Origin: Bacteroidota bacterium
GTDB taxonomy: Bacteria; Bacteroidota; Ignavibacteria; Ignavibacteriales; Ignavibacteriaceae
Assembly (NCBI GenBank): GCA_021777835.1
Contig: JAJYDC010000006.1
Location: 62,001-126,000 of the forward strand
Direction: 5' to 3'
Length of the DNA stretch: 64,000 bases
Below, in pieces: positions 47,301-57,151 of this stretch. The notes beneath the pieces are model-generated. The model did no database searches. It was given only the letters and a program-made list of their open reading frames with translations, and was not told the DNA's origin. Each line of letters starts with the position of its first letter. The first letter of the stretch is position 1. The translations under genes and the position numbers were made by a program.

Positions 47301-47993
47301 TTTGAAGACAATGATGCCTTTAACTTCAAGCAAAGAATGGAAGAAGTTCATTCGTTAAAACAACAAATTAAGAACTTGGGTCCTATAAACCTTCTTGCAT
47401 ATTCTGAATACGAAGAGGAGAAAGAAAGATTTGAATTCTTAAATAAGCAGCGAAATGATTTGATTGAGTCCGAAAAGGATATTGTTAAAACTATTGAGGA
47501 AATTAATATCAACGCTCAAACTTTATTTATGGAAACATTTGAAAAGATAAGAACAAACTTCATAAATATTTTTAGAGGATTATTTAACCCCGGAGATGAA
47601 GCAGACCTGCGTCTTGAAGAAAATGCGGATCCACTTGAGGGAAAAATTGAGATTATAGCAAAGCCTAAAGGAAAGAGACCAACATCTATAGAACTCCTTT
47701 CGGGAGGAGAAAAGACATTAACTGCTATTGCATTGTTGTTTGCAATATATTTAGTGAAACCGAGTCCATTTTGCATTTTAGATGAAATTGACGCTCCTTT
47801 AGACGATGCAAACATAGACCGTTTTACTAAGATAATTCATGATTTCAGCAAGGACACTCAGTTTATAGTAGTTACACACAATAAGCGCACTATGGAGGCT
47901 GCTAACACTCTATATGGGGTGACTATGCAAGAAGAAGGAATTTCAAAATTAGTAAGCGTTAGATTTAATGAGGATTTAAGTTTTGTTTCATAA
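44400..47993 (+). CDS. smc: Chromosome segregation protein SMC
   Basis: SMC forms the condensin core that organises chromosomes. The N-terminal Walker A is GPNGCGKTN near residue 33; the C-terminus has LSGGEKTLTA, the signature, and Walker B CILDEIDAPLDDAN. Long coiled-coil arms (about 170-500 and 680-1010) flank a hinge (about 510-670). Length 1197 is normal. It starts at TTG 44400 (YLSKLEIFGFKSF), right after the previous stop. Confidence 0.97.
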   Translation: MYLSKLEIFGFKSFAQKTLVNFNQGVTSIVGPNGCGKTNIVDAIRWCLGEQRSGTLRSDKMENVIFNGTSNKKPMGMAEVSLTIHNNKGILPTEYSEVTITRRIFRSGESEYLLNKNICRLKDITNLFMDTGIGSNAYSVIELKMVETILNNKTDERRVMFEEAAGVNKYKLRRRLALKKLDDVKSDLTRVNDIVSEVEKKVNSLERQAKRADKYNKVSSTLRELELELAERELFLFNFQRNEAKQSKEESFQKKINLDSELAKLDDEINIIKQNLTEIEYQLKIKRSELNAQTEKIFNVQNNVSVSEERKSSLERNTIRFQQELEELTKQHLDLEKILNDGSTALKEFGDKIESKEYEKTSIKEKLDSLRIELEEKRNFLKAQSELLLDKFKEITGKENELSNVEKSLGAKNISIGKLNDKIQSLTNNIAKTVGYLEELNQEKKETEEKLAEAEAHYLKKQADKENLEKDLNSLKEKELEIKSVINNIKDKINFIQNLIDTLEGVSKGAKALLENNDWANGQKVLLAHIGNSQEEYRYAIEASLKNNLNNILVESLEDLKNGIEYLKNHDVGKASFSLSNINEDKDRRFVDKISAILIKRKSKKLVKEKGFLGWAKDFIQTESKWRVYFDKILIKTVIVDSLDVAFELSKKYRDFNFATLNGDYLEKSGIIEAGSTPRLDDSLFGRKQLLEKLKDEYPQRENELETLRREIQNIEAGIDEIDLKVLSERGRLLVNDLANVEKQIAQFEFEMKKATDEIEKTRQEIQDLVGESNRLDTERTELHSLLSSQVEEKQKADTDQKLLEENFKNFEIEFNSVLAGQNKLNLELERVLGEKKNTENAIRRANESIDNIRKSIAKREFDISSSQNEIQQLIDIISEKKIEQESLELGKQILSEEEGKIDSEYKIVQLKISEIENRQRSLRKERDVVSEAVHSSEMKLNELAMKITSLRESVQENYSLNLELKEFEDNDAFNFKQRMEEVHSLKQQIKNLGPINLLAYSEYEEEKERFEFLNKQRNDLIESEKDIVKTIEEININAQTLFMETFEKIRTNFINIFRGLFNPGDEADLRLEENADPLEGKIEIIAKPKGKRPTSIELLSGGEKTLTAIALLFAIYLVKPSPFCILDEIDAPLDDANIDRFTKIIHDFSKDTQFIVVTHNKRTMEAANTLYGVTMQEEGISKLVSVRFNEDLSFVS

Positions 47994-49950
47994 CAAAGGA
48001 AAACTCGAGTCATTATTAACTGTGATTTTCATTTTTGTTTTAGCTCCAATATCCCTTTCTCAGTGGGTAAGTGATCCGTCTGAAAATACTTCGTTAGCAA
48101 TTGAAACGGTAGATCCGATTAATATTTCCGCTGTAAGTGATGGAAATGACGGTGCATTTGTTTTTTGGCAGGATAATAAATTTGGCTTTCAGGATGAGAT
48201 TTTTTTTTCGCACGTAGATGAAGGCGGTAGAATAAGCTTTAAAGCTGATGGTAAAAAAATAATAGCACTATCCGGGCAAGAAGAAGATCCCATCAGCACG
48301 GCTAGTATTCACAATAGTGCTGTAGTAATCTGGAAAGACTTTACAAGGTCAAAAGAAGGAAATTTGTTTGCTCAGAGAGTTAGGCGGAACGGTGCATTGA
48401 TATGGACTAATAATGGCATTGAAGTTTCGACCGGGAAAGATGAAATAAGTGATTATTCTGCTAACTCGGATTTAGCCGGAAATACATTTATTTCTTATGT
48501 GTCCAAAGAACCCTCTATTACCGGTGATTATAAAATTGTTGTTAAGAAATTATCACCAGAAGGAAAAGAAGTTTTTAATCTTAATGGGGTAAGTCTAAAT
48601 AAATCCAGAATTAAAAAAAATATGACTTCCGTAATTGCCGATAATGAGGGGGGGGTATTTGTATTTTGGCTTGAAGTTATAAGTGAAAGAGTTATTCTTT
48701 TTGGTCAGCACATAAGTAGAGATGGTAAGGAGACTTGGAGCAATAAGCCAGTTGAAATTTCTAGTAAGGTGCACAACGTTCTAAACTATTTTATATCTAA
48801 AATCGGCACCTCTGTGTATGTTGCGTGGCAGATACAAAGAATGGATAGAGTAATTTATCACCAACTTATAAGTGACAAAGGAATTCCGCAGTGGATTCCC
48901 GGTGGTAAACTTATAACAAATCTTCGAGGAAACCAGGTTAATCCAGTTGCAGTTGAAGCAGATTCTGCTATCGTGTTAAGTTGGACAAATGAGAATGGAA
49001 AAGACAAGGAAATATATTTACAAAAGTTTGATAGACATGGAAGGCCGATGTGGAAGAAATCAGGAATCCCGGTCACGAATTATAGAAGTATACAATTTGG
49101 TCAAAGACTTGTTGGCGATAGCAAGGGGGGGATAATACTTGCTTGGATTGACAGTAGAAATGATTCAACTTATGCCGATATATATTCTCAACATATTGAC
49201 AAAAACGGAAAGTTACTATGGAAACAACATGGATTAGCCGTGGCCACAAATTTTAATACTCCCAAGAGTTATTTGAACTTGGTCTCGGCTGGCGTAAGCG
49301 GAGCAATTGCGATTTTTAGGAACAGGCGAAATAGTACAAATAAGATTTATGTTCAAAAGATCTTTAGTGATGGAACTTATGTATCGCGAATTTCCAAGTT
49401 AAATGTCGGCGTACAAAATGATTCGATTGAAATTGCCTGGAATGTGGCAAATGACAGGACTAACTCCGTATACAATATTGAGAGAGCCGTTGAATCTGAT
49501 ACTGGTTCAATGACGTGGAAAGATGTAGGCACAGTTCGTTCAACTGGAACAAAGGACAATAATACATTCCAATATTTTGATATCCCAGATACAACGGGTA
49601 CTCTTTACTATAGAATTCAACAAATAGACGGACTCGGTGATATTCAGCTATCTGATATTGCGAGAATTAATTATTTCGGAGAATCCTCGGATATTATTAT
49701 TATGCAAAATTCACCTAATCCTTTTTCCGATTCAACTGAAATAAGTTTTTATTTACCCAAAAAGTCCCGGGTATCAATTGAATTTTATGATGGGCATGTT
49801 ACCCTCATTAGACGAATTGAAGACAAGACATTTGCAGCAGGAGAAAATCATATTATGTTCTCTGCTATTGGATTAAAGCCAGGCATTTACTTTTACCGTT
49901 TTATGGCTGATGATTTTGTAGATGTAAAAAGAATGATAATTACTAATTGA
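47983..49950 (+). CDS. Secreted repeat protein with type IX sorting domain
   Basis: The 655-residue protein has a signal peptide (LLTVIFIFVLAPISLSQ) and then about seven repeats of roughly 50 residues built around patterns such as VFWQDNKFGF and IIWKDFTRS, each ending in a sheet and W. This suggests a beta-propeller. The C-terminus has MQNSPNPFSDSTEISFYL and ends KRMIITN, a sorting domain. The start is a TTG that overlaps the smc stop by 11 bases. The function is unknown. Confidence 0.85.
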   Translation: MFHNKGKLESLLTVIFIFVLAPISLSQWVSDPSENTSLAIETVDPINISAVSDGNDGAFVFWQDNKFGFQDEIFFSHVDEGGRISFKADGKKIIALSGQEEDPISTASIHNSAVVIWKDFTRSKEGNLFAQRVRRNGALIWTNNGIEVSTGKDEISDYSANSDLAGNTFISYVSKEPSITGDYKIVVKKLSPEGKEVFNLNGVSLNKSRIKKNMTSVIADNEGGVFVFWLEVISERVILFGQHISRDGKETWSNKPVEISSKVHNVLNYFISKIGTSVYVAWQIQRMDRVIYHQLISDKGIPQWIPGGKLITNLRGNQVNPVAVEADSAIVLSWTNENGKDKEIYLQKFDRHGRPMWKKSGIPVTNYRSIQFGQRLVGDSKGGIILAWIDSRNDSTYADIYSQHIDKNGKLLWKQHGLAVATNFNTPKSYLNLVSAGVSGAIAIFRNRRNSTNKIYVQKIFSDGTYVSRISKLNVGVQNDSIEIAWNVANDRTNSVYNIERAVESDTGSMTWKDVGTVRSTGTKDNNTFQYFDIPDTTGTLYYRIQQIDGLGDIQLSDIARINYFGESSDIIIMQNSPNPFSDSTEISFYLPKKSRVSIEFYDGHVTLIRRIEDKTFAAGENHIMFSAIGLKPGIYFYRFMADDFVDVKRMIITN

Positions 49951-49952
49951 TT

Positions 49953-50675
49953 ATGATGGAGAAGATATTCAAAATATTTGTTGATTTCGATGGCACAATT
50001 TCAAAAGAAGATATCGGTGAATCAATTTTCAGAGAATTTGGAGACAAAGAAATAGTAAATTCAATTATTGCAAGATTATTGAATGATGAAATATCTGCAA
50101 AGGAATGTTGGTTATTATTGTGTAATTCAATCGAAGAAATTGATCCGGCTAAATTAGAAATTTTCATTGACAAATTGGAAATTGACACAACATTTAAAAC
50201 TCTTGATAAATATTGCGCCAATAATAATATACAACTTATTGTACTTAGCGATGGTTTTGATTTTTATATTAATAGAATTTTTGAAAGAGAAAAATTAAAT
50301 CATCTAACAGTTTATTCAAATAAACTCGAAATAGATGAAAATAATCATTTAATACCAGTATTTCCTTATTTTGATGCTAGTTGCTCAACGTCGGCAAATT
50401 GCAAAAGAAATCATATTATTAATCTTAGCAGTGATGATGACTTTACAGTTTTTATTGGTGACGGTAATTCCGACAAATATCCGGTACAATTTTGTGATTT
50501 CATCTTTGCCAAAGAAGATTTGTTAAGATTCTGTGAATTAGAAAGAATAACTTATTTTCCTTACAAGAATTTTGATGATGTCATCTTGAAGATTGAACAA
50601 CTAAAGTCTAAAAAGAGATTAAAGAAACGACATCAAGCCGAACTGAAACGCAAAGAAATTTATACAGCAGAATAA
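49953..50675 (+). CDS. HAD-IB phosphatase, MtnX-like
   Basis: The nucleophile motif FVDFDGTIS lies near residue 7, the second Ser/Thr motif is VLSDGFDF, and the third is FIGDGNSDKYP. The spacing and the C-terminal cap suggest the MtnX type, which acts in methionine salvage, but related phosphatases also exist. No other salvage gene is here. The start is one of ATG 49953 or 49956 just after the previous stop; the open frame starts at TTG 49947. Confidence 0.85.
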   Translation: MMEKIFKIFVDFDGTISKEDIGESIFREFGDKEIVNSIIARLLNDEISAKECWLLLCNSIEEIDPAKLEIFIDKLEIDTTFKTLDKYCANNNIQLIVLSDGFDFYINRIFEREKLNHLTVYSNKLEIDENNHLIPVFPYFDASCSTSANCKRNHIINLSSDDDFTVFIGDGNSDKYPVQFCDFIFAKEDLLRFCELERITYFPYKNFDDVILKIEQLKSKKRLKKRHQAELKRKEIYTAE

Positions 50676-50740
50676 CCCTATTATGGAACAATCAACCAAA
50701 AGAACTGAAAATAACATTTAATTATAGAAAAGAAAAGAAT

Positions 50741-51328
50741 ATGTCAAAAATTGCATCTAAATTTTTCAAATACAGAAGCTATACTCCAATTCCTTTTTTA
50801 TTGTTAATGTTTTTTTATGAAGATGCAAACATTTGGAGTTTAATTGCGGGCTTTATAATAGCATTATGCGGCGAGTTTATTAGACTTTGGGGGGTAAGTT
50901 GGGCAGGAAGCGAAACTAGAACAACGGGCAGCGTTGGCGGAACATTTTTAGTCGTAAGTGGCCCGTTCGCCCGTGTTAGAAATCCCCTTTATGTCGGAAA
51001 TATTCTAATGTATTTTGGTCTTGGAGTTATGTCATTCTCTATTTTTCCTTATCTACAGATTATTGCATTACTTTTCTTTTTTGTCCAATATCATTTTATT
51101 ATAAAAGAGGAGGAAGGCTATTTAAGTAAAACTTATGGGAAAGACTACCAGGACTATCTTGAAAATGTACCAAGGTTCATTCCAAGAATTACTCGTTACA
51201 AAACAAAAAACGTTGAACAGCCTCCTTTTGATTTTAGGGAAGGATTAAAATCTGAGAAAAGAACATTGCAAGCATTCACTATTGTTTCCCTCACCATTTT
51301 CTTACTTTGGTTTTTTAGGAGAATGTAA
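50741..51328 (+). CDS. Isoprenylcysteine carboxyl methyltransferase-like membrane protein
   Basis: The 195-residue protein has about five membrane segments. GPFARVRNPLYVGN (methyl donor motif) and FIIKEEEGYLSKTYGKDYQDY match the ICMT/phospholipid methyltransferase family. Bacterial members methylate lipids or are of unknown target. It lies immediately upstream of lpxB, so a role in envelope lipids is plausible but unproven. Confidence 0.85.
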   Translation: MSKIASKFFKYRSYTPIPFLLLMFFYEDANIWSLIAGFIIALCGEFIRLWGVSWAGSETRTTGSVGGTFLVVSGPFARVRNPLYVGNILMYFGLGVMSFSIFPYLQIIALLFFFVQYHFIIKEEEGYLSKTYGKDYQDYLENVPRFIPRITRYKTKNVEQPPFDFREGLKSEKRTLQAFTIVSLTIFLLWFFRRM

Positions 51329-51334
51329 AATTAG

Positions 51335-52480
51335 TTGAATAACCTCAATAAAAATATTTTAATTATTGCTGGAGAGGATTCGGGTGATCTTCATGGCGCT
51401 TCTTTGATAAATGAACTGAAAAAGATAGATAATAATTTAAACTTTTTCGGTATTGGCGGCGATAAAATGAAAGCTGCCGGAATGCACTTGATATATCATG
51501 TTAACAAAATGGCATTCCTTGGATTTGTTGAAGTCTTAAAACATCTACCATTTATTAGAAAAGTACAAAAAGATTTGATAGAGTATGTCAAAGAAAAGGA
51601 TATTAAAACAGCCGTATTGATTGATTATCCCGGATTCAATTTGAGTATAGCGAAGAAATTGAAAAAACTAGATATTAAAATTGTTTATTATATTTCACCA
51701 CAAATTTGGGCTTGGGGCGCTGGTAGGATAAAGAAGATTCGAAAAGTTATCGATAAGATGCTTGTTGTATTTCCATTTGAAGAAAATTTTTATAACCAAA
51801 GCGGAGTTAATGTTGAGTTTGTCGGACATCCTTTGTTGGAAAGGATAAAAGATTATAATTTTTTAACTAAAAACGAACTTTACCAAGAGTTTGGTCTTGA
51901 GAAGGACAAAGAGATTTTGCTTATACTTCCAGGTAGTCGCATACACGAAGTTGAAAAAATCCTTCCTGAAAGCATTAAAGCTGCAAAGAAAATAGCTGAA
52001 GAATTTAACTTGCAAATTGTGGTAGCATGTGCGCCAAATATTGATGATAATATATTTAAAACTGCAAGAAACAATGATGAATTTAAGGTTGTAAAAGGAT
52101 ATACATACGATTTATTTAAATACTCGACTGTAGGGATTGTTAAGTCCGGCACTTCTACTTTAGAGGCTGCGTTATTTGAACTTCCAATTGTTATTGTATA
52201 TAAAACAAGTTACTTAACATATTTAATCGGTAAAAGATTGATCCGGGTAGATAATATAGGAATGGTAAATATTGTTGCCGAAGAAACAGTTGTACCCGAA
52301 CTAATTCAAGAAAATGTGACACAAGAACGAGTATATGCAGAATTAAAAAAGATTTTATCAGACAAAGAACTATTGCTTTCAATCAAGAAAAAATTATCAA
52401 GAATTAAGTCTAAGTTGGGCACAATTGGCGCGTCAAAAAGAGCTGCTAGTATTATCTACAGATTTCTAAATGAAGCTTAA
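51335..52480 (+). CDS. lpxB: Lipid-A-disaccharide synthase
   Basis: LpxB joins UDP-diacylglucosamine to lipid X in lipid A synthesis. The protein has IAGEDSGDLHGASLI, MAFLGFVEVLKHLPFI and ISPQIWAWGAGRI, with GHPLL and the C-terminal STLEAALFELPIVIVYK. Length 381 is typical. The start is TTG 51335, with GGAG 13 bases upstream. It heads the row lpxB, acyltransferase, lpxK. Confidence 0.96.
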   Translation: MNNLNKNILIIAGEDSGDLHGASLINELKKIDNNLNFFGIGGDKMKAAGMHLIYHVNKMAFLGFVEVLKHLPFIRKVQKDLIEYVKEKDIKTAVLIDYPGFNLSIAKKLKKLDIKIVYYISPQIWAWGAGRIKKIRKVIDKMLVVFPFEENFYNQSGVNVEFVGHPLLERIKDYNFLTKNELYQEFGLEKDKEILLILPGSRIHEVEKILPESIKAAKKIAEEFNLQIVVACAPNIDDNIFKTARNNDEFKVVKGYTYDLFKYSTVGIVKSGTSTLEAALFELPIVIVYKTSYLTYLIGKRLIRVDNIGMVNIVAEETVVPELIQENVTQERVYAELKKILSDKELLLSIKKKLSRIKSKLGTIGASKRAASIIYRFLNEA

Positions 52481-53129
52481 GCAGGCTCGACAGAATTTTT
52501 TAAGAATTATTGGGCATTATTTACTTCATTTTGCCATAAATGTTCTTTGTAAAAGTTTGAAATTCAATTTCGCTAATAATAAAGCAATTGAAGAGATGGA
52601 AATGCAAAAGAAAAGTTTTGTCCTTGCCTTTTGGCATGGCAGTATGCTGCTACCCTGGTATTTATTCCGTAACATGAATTATACTGCGCTCACGAGTCAA
52701 AGCAAAGATGGAGATTTGTTGGCAAAAATTTTAAGGCAATGGAATTATAATGTTGTAAGAGGTTCGAGCAGCCAAGGTGGAAACGTGGCGTTAGGGATTT
52801 TAATTGATTTTGCGAAAAACAATCAATCAATTCTTTTAACTCCAGATGGACCGAGAGGCCCGATTCACAAATTTAAGGCCGGAGCTGTAATAACAGCTAA
52901 GAAAAGTGGTTTACCGCTTATATTGGTGGCTGTTGGAATAAAACACAAAAAAATATTGAAAAGTTGGGATAAGTTTGAAATTCCCAAACTTTTTACAGAG
53001 GTAAATGTGTTCTTCTCTGATCCGATTTTTATTGATAAGAATTTGGACCACGATCAAATTTCCGAGGTAATTGCAAATTGTGAATTGCAGCTTAATGAGC
53101 TTCACGATGAGGCAAACAGTTTTATATGA
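52470..53129 (+). CDS. Lysophospholipid acyltransferase-like protein (DUF374)
   Basis: The 219-residue protein has VLAFWHGSMLLPWYLF, where HG is the acyltransferase start, TALTSQSKDGDLLAKIL, LLTPDGPRGPIHKFKAG and ITAKKSGLPLILVAVG. DUF374 members are thought to act as late lipid A acyltransferases in some lineages. It overlaps lpxB by 11 bases and precedes lpxK, supporting a lipid A role. The exact acyl acceptor is unknown. Confidence 0.88.
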   Translation: MKLKQARQNFLRIIGHYLLHFAINVLCKSLKFNFANNKAIEEMEMQKKSFVLAFWHGSMLLPWYLFRNMNYTALTSQSKDGDLLAKILRQWNYNVVRGSSSQGGNVALGILIDFAKNNQSILLTPDGPRGPIHKFKAGAVITAKKSGLPLILVAVGIKHKKILKSWDKFEIPKLFTEVNVFFSDPIFIDKNLDHDQISEVIANCELQLNELHDEANSFI

Positions 53130-53153
53130 TAATTTGAATATATAATTGAAAAG

Positions 53154-54236
53154 ATGAAAGCCCTAAAAATTATATTGTTGCCATTGCTTCCTATCTATTT
53201 TGTAATAGTTAAGTTAAGAAATTATTTATTTGATAAGGATATTCTCAAGTGCCAAAAAGTAGGCGCACAAATTATTTCTGTCGGCAACCTTACAGTTGGC
53301 GGTTCTGGTAAGACTCCTATGGTAATTTACCTTTCAAATCTTGTTAAAAACGAAGGCGGGCATGTAGGTGTGCTAAGCCGAGGTTATGGACGAAAATCTC
53401 GTGGTTACATTTTAGTTTCTCATGATGGAAGAATTCTAACGACGGTTGAGAACTGCGGTGACGAAATGTTTCATACTGTTAAAGAAACAAATATACCAGC
53501 TGCTGTATCTGAAAATCGGGTAAACGGAGCAATCAGATTAATTAAAGAAACTGGCGTAGATACAATAGTGCTTGATGATGCATTTCAACATCGCTGGATA
53601 TACCGAGATATAAACATTCTTATATTTGAACAAAGATTTTTGCTGGACACTGGTTTTTTCAATCAAAGTTTACTACCAGAAGGGCTCATGAGAGAATCGT
53701 TTGATTCGATTAAAAGAGCCGACTTAATAATCATCAATAGAAAATTTTCTGAAATTTCAAATCTTCCGGATAAATTGAATAAATTTCTGAGGAAAGCAAA
53801 AGTATTCACCGCTTATTATGAAACTATTGGATTTGTTGATATAAAAAAACAAATTTTTTATAATATACATGATTTTGAAGGACAAAAGAGTTTGGTAGTA
53901 TCGGGGATTGCTAATCCATTTTCATTTATTAATGCGTTAAAACAAACGAAAGTCGATACTTTAAACCAAATTATTTTTAGAGATCATAAAAATTATACAT
54001 TAAAAGAAGTTCAGAGAATTAGAAAAGAGTTTTATGATACAAATTCTCATTCAGTTGTCACAACCGAAAAGGATGCTGTTAAGCTCTATAAGTTTTCAAA
54101 GGAACTTGACGATATTGATATATTTTTCTTGAAAATCCGAATTAAGTTGGATGAAGAACAAGAATTCAAAAAATATTTATTTAATAAACTAACAATAGAG
54201 AAAGAAAGAAATAGCTCAAGAAACAAGAAAAATTAA
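53154..54236 (+). CDS. lpxK: Tetraacyldisaccharide 4'-kinase
   Basis: LpxK phosphorylates the lipid A disaccharide at the 4' position. The P-loop is SVGNLTVGGSGKTPM (near residue 43), then GVLSRGYGRKSRGY and VDTIVLDDAFQHR (Walker B-like). A hydrophobic N-terminus anchors it to the membrane. Length 360 is typical. It is the last lipid A gene of the row. Confidence 0.95.
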   Translation: MKALKIILLPLLPIYFVIVKLRNYLFDKDILKCQKVGAQIISVGNLTVGGSGKTPMVIYLSNLVKNEGGHVGVLSRGYGRKSRGYILVSHDGRILTTVENCGDEMFHTVKETNIPAAVSENRVNGAIRLIKETGVDTIVLDDAFQHRWIYRDINILIFEQRFLLDTGFFNQSLLPEGLMRESFDSIKRADLIIINRKFSEISNLPDKLNKFLRKAKVFTAYYETIGFVDIKKQIFYNIHDFEGQKSLVVSGIANPFSFINALKQTKVDTLNQIIFRDHKNYTLKEVQRIRKEFYDTNSHSVVTTEKDAVKLYKFSKELDDIDIFFLKIRIKLDEEQEFKKYLFNKLTIEKERNSSRNKKN

Positions 54237-54284
54237 AAAACAGTATTTTCCGTATTATTCAATCAATTTAAAGGATAAATAAAA

Positions 54285-57071
54285 ATGACTAAACAACAAA
54301 AATATGTTTACTTCTTTGGTAATAAAAAAGCCGAAGGCAAAGCAGATATGAAAAATCTTTTAGGAGGCAAGGGTGCTAATCTTGCCGAAATGGTAAACAT
54401 TAGTTTGCCGGTTCCAGCAGGCTTCACAATTACTACTGAAGTTTGTACTTATTATTATGATAATAAAAATAAATATCCTAAGGAACTGAAAGACCAAGTC
54501 ATTTCTGCGTTAAAAAAAGTTGAGACTACAATGGGCGCAAAATTTGGCGACCCTTCTAATCCACTCTTAGTCTCCGTTAGAAGCGGTGCAAGAGCTTCTA
54601 TGCCAGGAATGATGGATACAATCCTTAACCTTGGATTAAATGATATAACAATTCAAGGAGTAATTAAGAAAACTAACAACCCTCGATTTGCATACGATTC
54701 ATACAGAAGATTCGTTCAAATGTACGGAGATGTAGTGCTTGGGCTAAAGCCGGTTGACAAGCATGACGAAGATCCATTTGAAGTAATTCTTGAAAAGAAA
54801 AAACATGCTAATGGAGTTAAACTTGATACAGAATTAACAGCAGACCATCTGAAAGAATTAGTTGAAGAATTCAAAATAGCTATCAAAGAAAAAACGGGTT
54901 ATGATTTTCCTAATGATCCAATGGAACAACTTTGGGGTGCAGTAGGTGCTGTATTCGGTTCATGGATGAACGATAGAGCAATTGTTTATAGAAAATTAAA
55001 TGGGATACCTGCGAGCTGGGGAACCGCTGTCAATGTTCAATCAATGGTGTTTGGAAATATGGGAGAGGATTCAGGAACCGGTGTTGCATTTACTCGTGAT
55101 CCAGCGGCAGGCGATAATATTTTCTATGGAGAATATCTATTTAACGCTCAAGGCGAAGACGTCGTTGCTGGAATAAGAACCCCTCTTCCGATCGCAAAAC
55201 TAAAGGAAGATGATCCTGTTATTTATAAACAACTTGACGGCATAAGAAAAACTCTTGAAAAACATTATAAAGACATGATGGATATTGAGTTTACAATTCA
55301 ACAGGGAAAGTTATGGATGCTACAGTGCCGTGTTGGAAAGAGAACTGGCTTTGCAGCAGTTAAAATGGCGGTTGATATGGTCAAAGAAAGATTAATTGAA
55401 AAAGAAGAAGCAATTAATCGAATTGAACCGAATCAGTTAAATCAATTGCTTCGTCCAATCTTTGATCTAGAACAAAAACGTAAATCAATTAATGCTGGTA
55501 ATTTCCTTGCAAAAGGACTAAACGCCGGGCCTGGCGCTGCTTCAGGAAAAATTGCATTGAGTGCTCAAGATGCTGAAGAGATGGCTGCTAAGGGAGATAA
55601 AGTTATCCTCGTTCGAATTGAAACTTCTCCCGAAGACATTAAAGGAATGAACGCCTCGGAAGGTATTTTAACGGCACGCGGAGGTATGACTTCCCACGCT
55701 GCTTTAGTTGCACGCCAAATGGGCAAAGTTTGCGTTGCTGGCTGCGGAACATTAAAGATTAATTATAAAGAAAGATCAGTCGGAGTAGAAGGAAAGGATC
55801 TTCTCCTTCACGAAGGCGATTATATCTCTATAGACGGAACAACCGGCGAAGTAATTTCGGGAAAGATCGAAACAAAGCCTTCGGAAGTCATTCAGGTTCT
55901 AATTAATAAAACACTCGATCCTAAAGATTCACCGGTTTATCAAACATATGCAAGCTTGATGAGTTGGGCAGATAAATTGAGAAAGCTGAACATTAGAACT
56001 AATGCAGACCAGCCGGATCAAGCCGCTAATGCCGTTGCCTTCGGAGCTGAAGGAATCGGACTTTGCCGCACCGAACATATGTTCTTTGGTGGAGACAGAA
56101 TAATGGCTGTTAGAAAAATGATCGTTTCTGATACCGTTGAAGACAGAAAAGCAGCGCTTGCAGAACTTCTTCCACTTCAAAGAGAAGACTTCCATGGAAT
56201 TTTTGAAGTTATGAAAGGTTTACCTACAACTATTAGGACGCTTGATCCTCCGCTTCACGAATTTTTACCTCATGAAGAGAAGGAGCAAATTGAGCTTGCA
56301 AATGCATTAAATATCCCGCTAGAAAAATTGAAACAGAAAATCGACAACTTGCATGAATTCAATCCTATGCTAGGTTTTAGAGGTTGCCGCCTTGGTATTT
56401 TTTACCCAGAAATAACGGAAATGCAAGCCCGTGCTATTATGGAAGCTGCTTGCGATGTAGCAGCGAAGGGTATAAAGGTTAAACCGGAAATCATGATTCC
56501 TCTTGTTAGCGATCTTAATGAATTTAAACTTCAGGAATCAATTGTAAGAAGAGTCGCTGAAGAGGTTATGAAGGAAAAAGGAAAGAAAATTAGCTACATG
56601 GTTGGAACAATGATCGAACTTCCTAGAGCTGCTATAACCGCCGATAAAATTGCACAACGTGCGGAATTTTTCAGCTTTGGAACGAATGATCTTACTCAAA
56701 CGACATTTGGTCTTTCAAGAGATGACGCTGGAAAATTTCTTCCTCTTTATGTTCAAGATGAAATTTTACCAAGTGATCCTTTTGAAGTTCTTGACCAAGA
56801 AGGTGTAGGACAACTTGTAAAAATGGGAACCGAAAGAGGTCGTTCAACACGTCCCGATCTCAAAGTTGGTATTTGTGGCGAGCATGGTGGCGAACCAGCT
56901 TCAGTTGAATTTTGTCACAGAACTGGTTTGAACTACGTAAGCTGTTCGCCGTTCAGAGTACCGATTGCAAGATTAGCCGCTGCGCGCGCAGTTGTAAAAG
57001 AGATGTCCCCAAAAACAACCAAAGCAAAGGTAAAGTCAGCTAAGAGAACAACTTCTTCAAAGAAGAAATAA
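54285..57071 (+). CDS. ppdK: Pyruvate phosphate dikinase
   Basis: PpdK interconverts pyruvate, ATP and phosphate with PEP, AMP and pyrophosphate. The phosphorylated His471 is in GGMTSHAAL, the catalytic Cys864 is in [10 protein letters not shown], and [11 protein letters not shown] is present. The N-terminal part begins [21 protein letters not shown] lysine-rich tail of about 20 residues ([19 protein letters not shown]) is beyond the normal end. AAAGGA precedes the ATG by 9 bases. It is the first gene after the lipid A row, probably with its own promoter. Confidence 0.97.
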   Translation: MTKQQKYVYFFGNKKAEGKADMKNLLGGKGANLAEMVNISLPVPAGFTITTEVCTYYYDNKNKYPKELKDQVISALKKVETTMGAKFGDPSNPLLVSVRSGARASMPGMMDTILNLGLNDITIQGVIKKTNNPRFAYDSYRRFVQMYGDVVLGLKPVDKHDEDPFEVILEKKKHANGVKLDTELTADHLKELVEEFKIAIKEKTGYDFPNDPMEQLWGAVGAVFGSWMNDRAIVYRKLNGIPASWGTAVNVQSMVFGNMGEDSGTGVAFTRDPAAGDNIFYGEYLFNAQGEDVVAGIRTPLPIAKLKEDDPVIYKQLDGIRKTLEKHYKDMMDIEFTIQQGKLWMLQCRVGKRTGFAAVKMAVDMVKERLIEKEEAINRIEPNQLNQLLRPIFDLEQKRKSINAGNFLAKGLNAGPGAASGKIALSAQDAEEMAAKGDKVILVRIETSPEDIKGMNASEGILTARGGMTSHAALVARQMGKVCVAGCGTLKINYKERSVGVEGKDLLLHEGDYISIDGTTGEVISGKIETKPSEVIQVLINKTLDPKDSPVYQTYASLMSWADKLRKLNIRTNADQPDQAANAVAFGAEGIGLCRTEHMFFGGDRIMAVRKMIVSDTVEDRKAALAELLPLQREDFHGIFEVMKGLPTTIRTLDPPLHEFLPHEEKEQIELANALNIPLEKLKQKIDNLHEFNPMLGFRGCRLGIFYPEITEMQARAIMEAACDVAAKGIKVKPEIMIPLVSDLNEFKLQESIVRRVAEEVMKEKGKKISYMVGTMIELPRAAITADKIAQRAEFFSFGTNDLTQTTFGLSRDDAGKFLPLYVQDEILPSDPFEVLDQEGVGQLVKMGTERGRSTRPDLKVGICGEHGGEPASVEFCHRTGLNYVSCSPFRVPIARLAAARAVVKEMSPKTTKAKVKSAKRTTSSKKK

Positions 57072-57090
57072 TTTATAACTAAATTCATGC

Positions 57091-57115
57091 GGAGGGAGTA
57101 TGTTAAACTCCCTCC
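57091..57115 (+). terminator. GC-rich hairpin between ppdK and queA
   Basis: GGAGGGAGT and ACTCCCTCC form a perfect 9-base stem around a 7-base loop, 20 bases after ppdK. Only TTG follows, without a real T-run. It may end ppdK transcription or act as a stabilising or attenuating element before queA. Confidence 0.6.
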
Positions 57116-57151
57116 TTGAATTAACATTTAACTAAATAAAGGTAATGAAGA

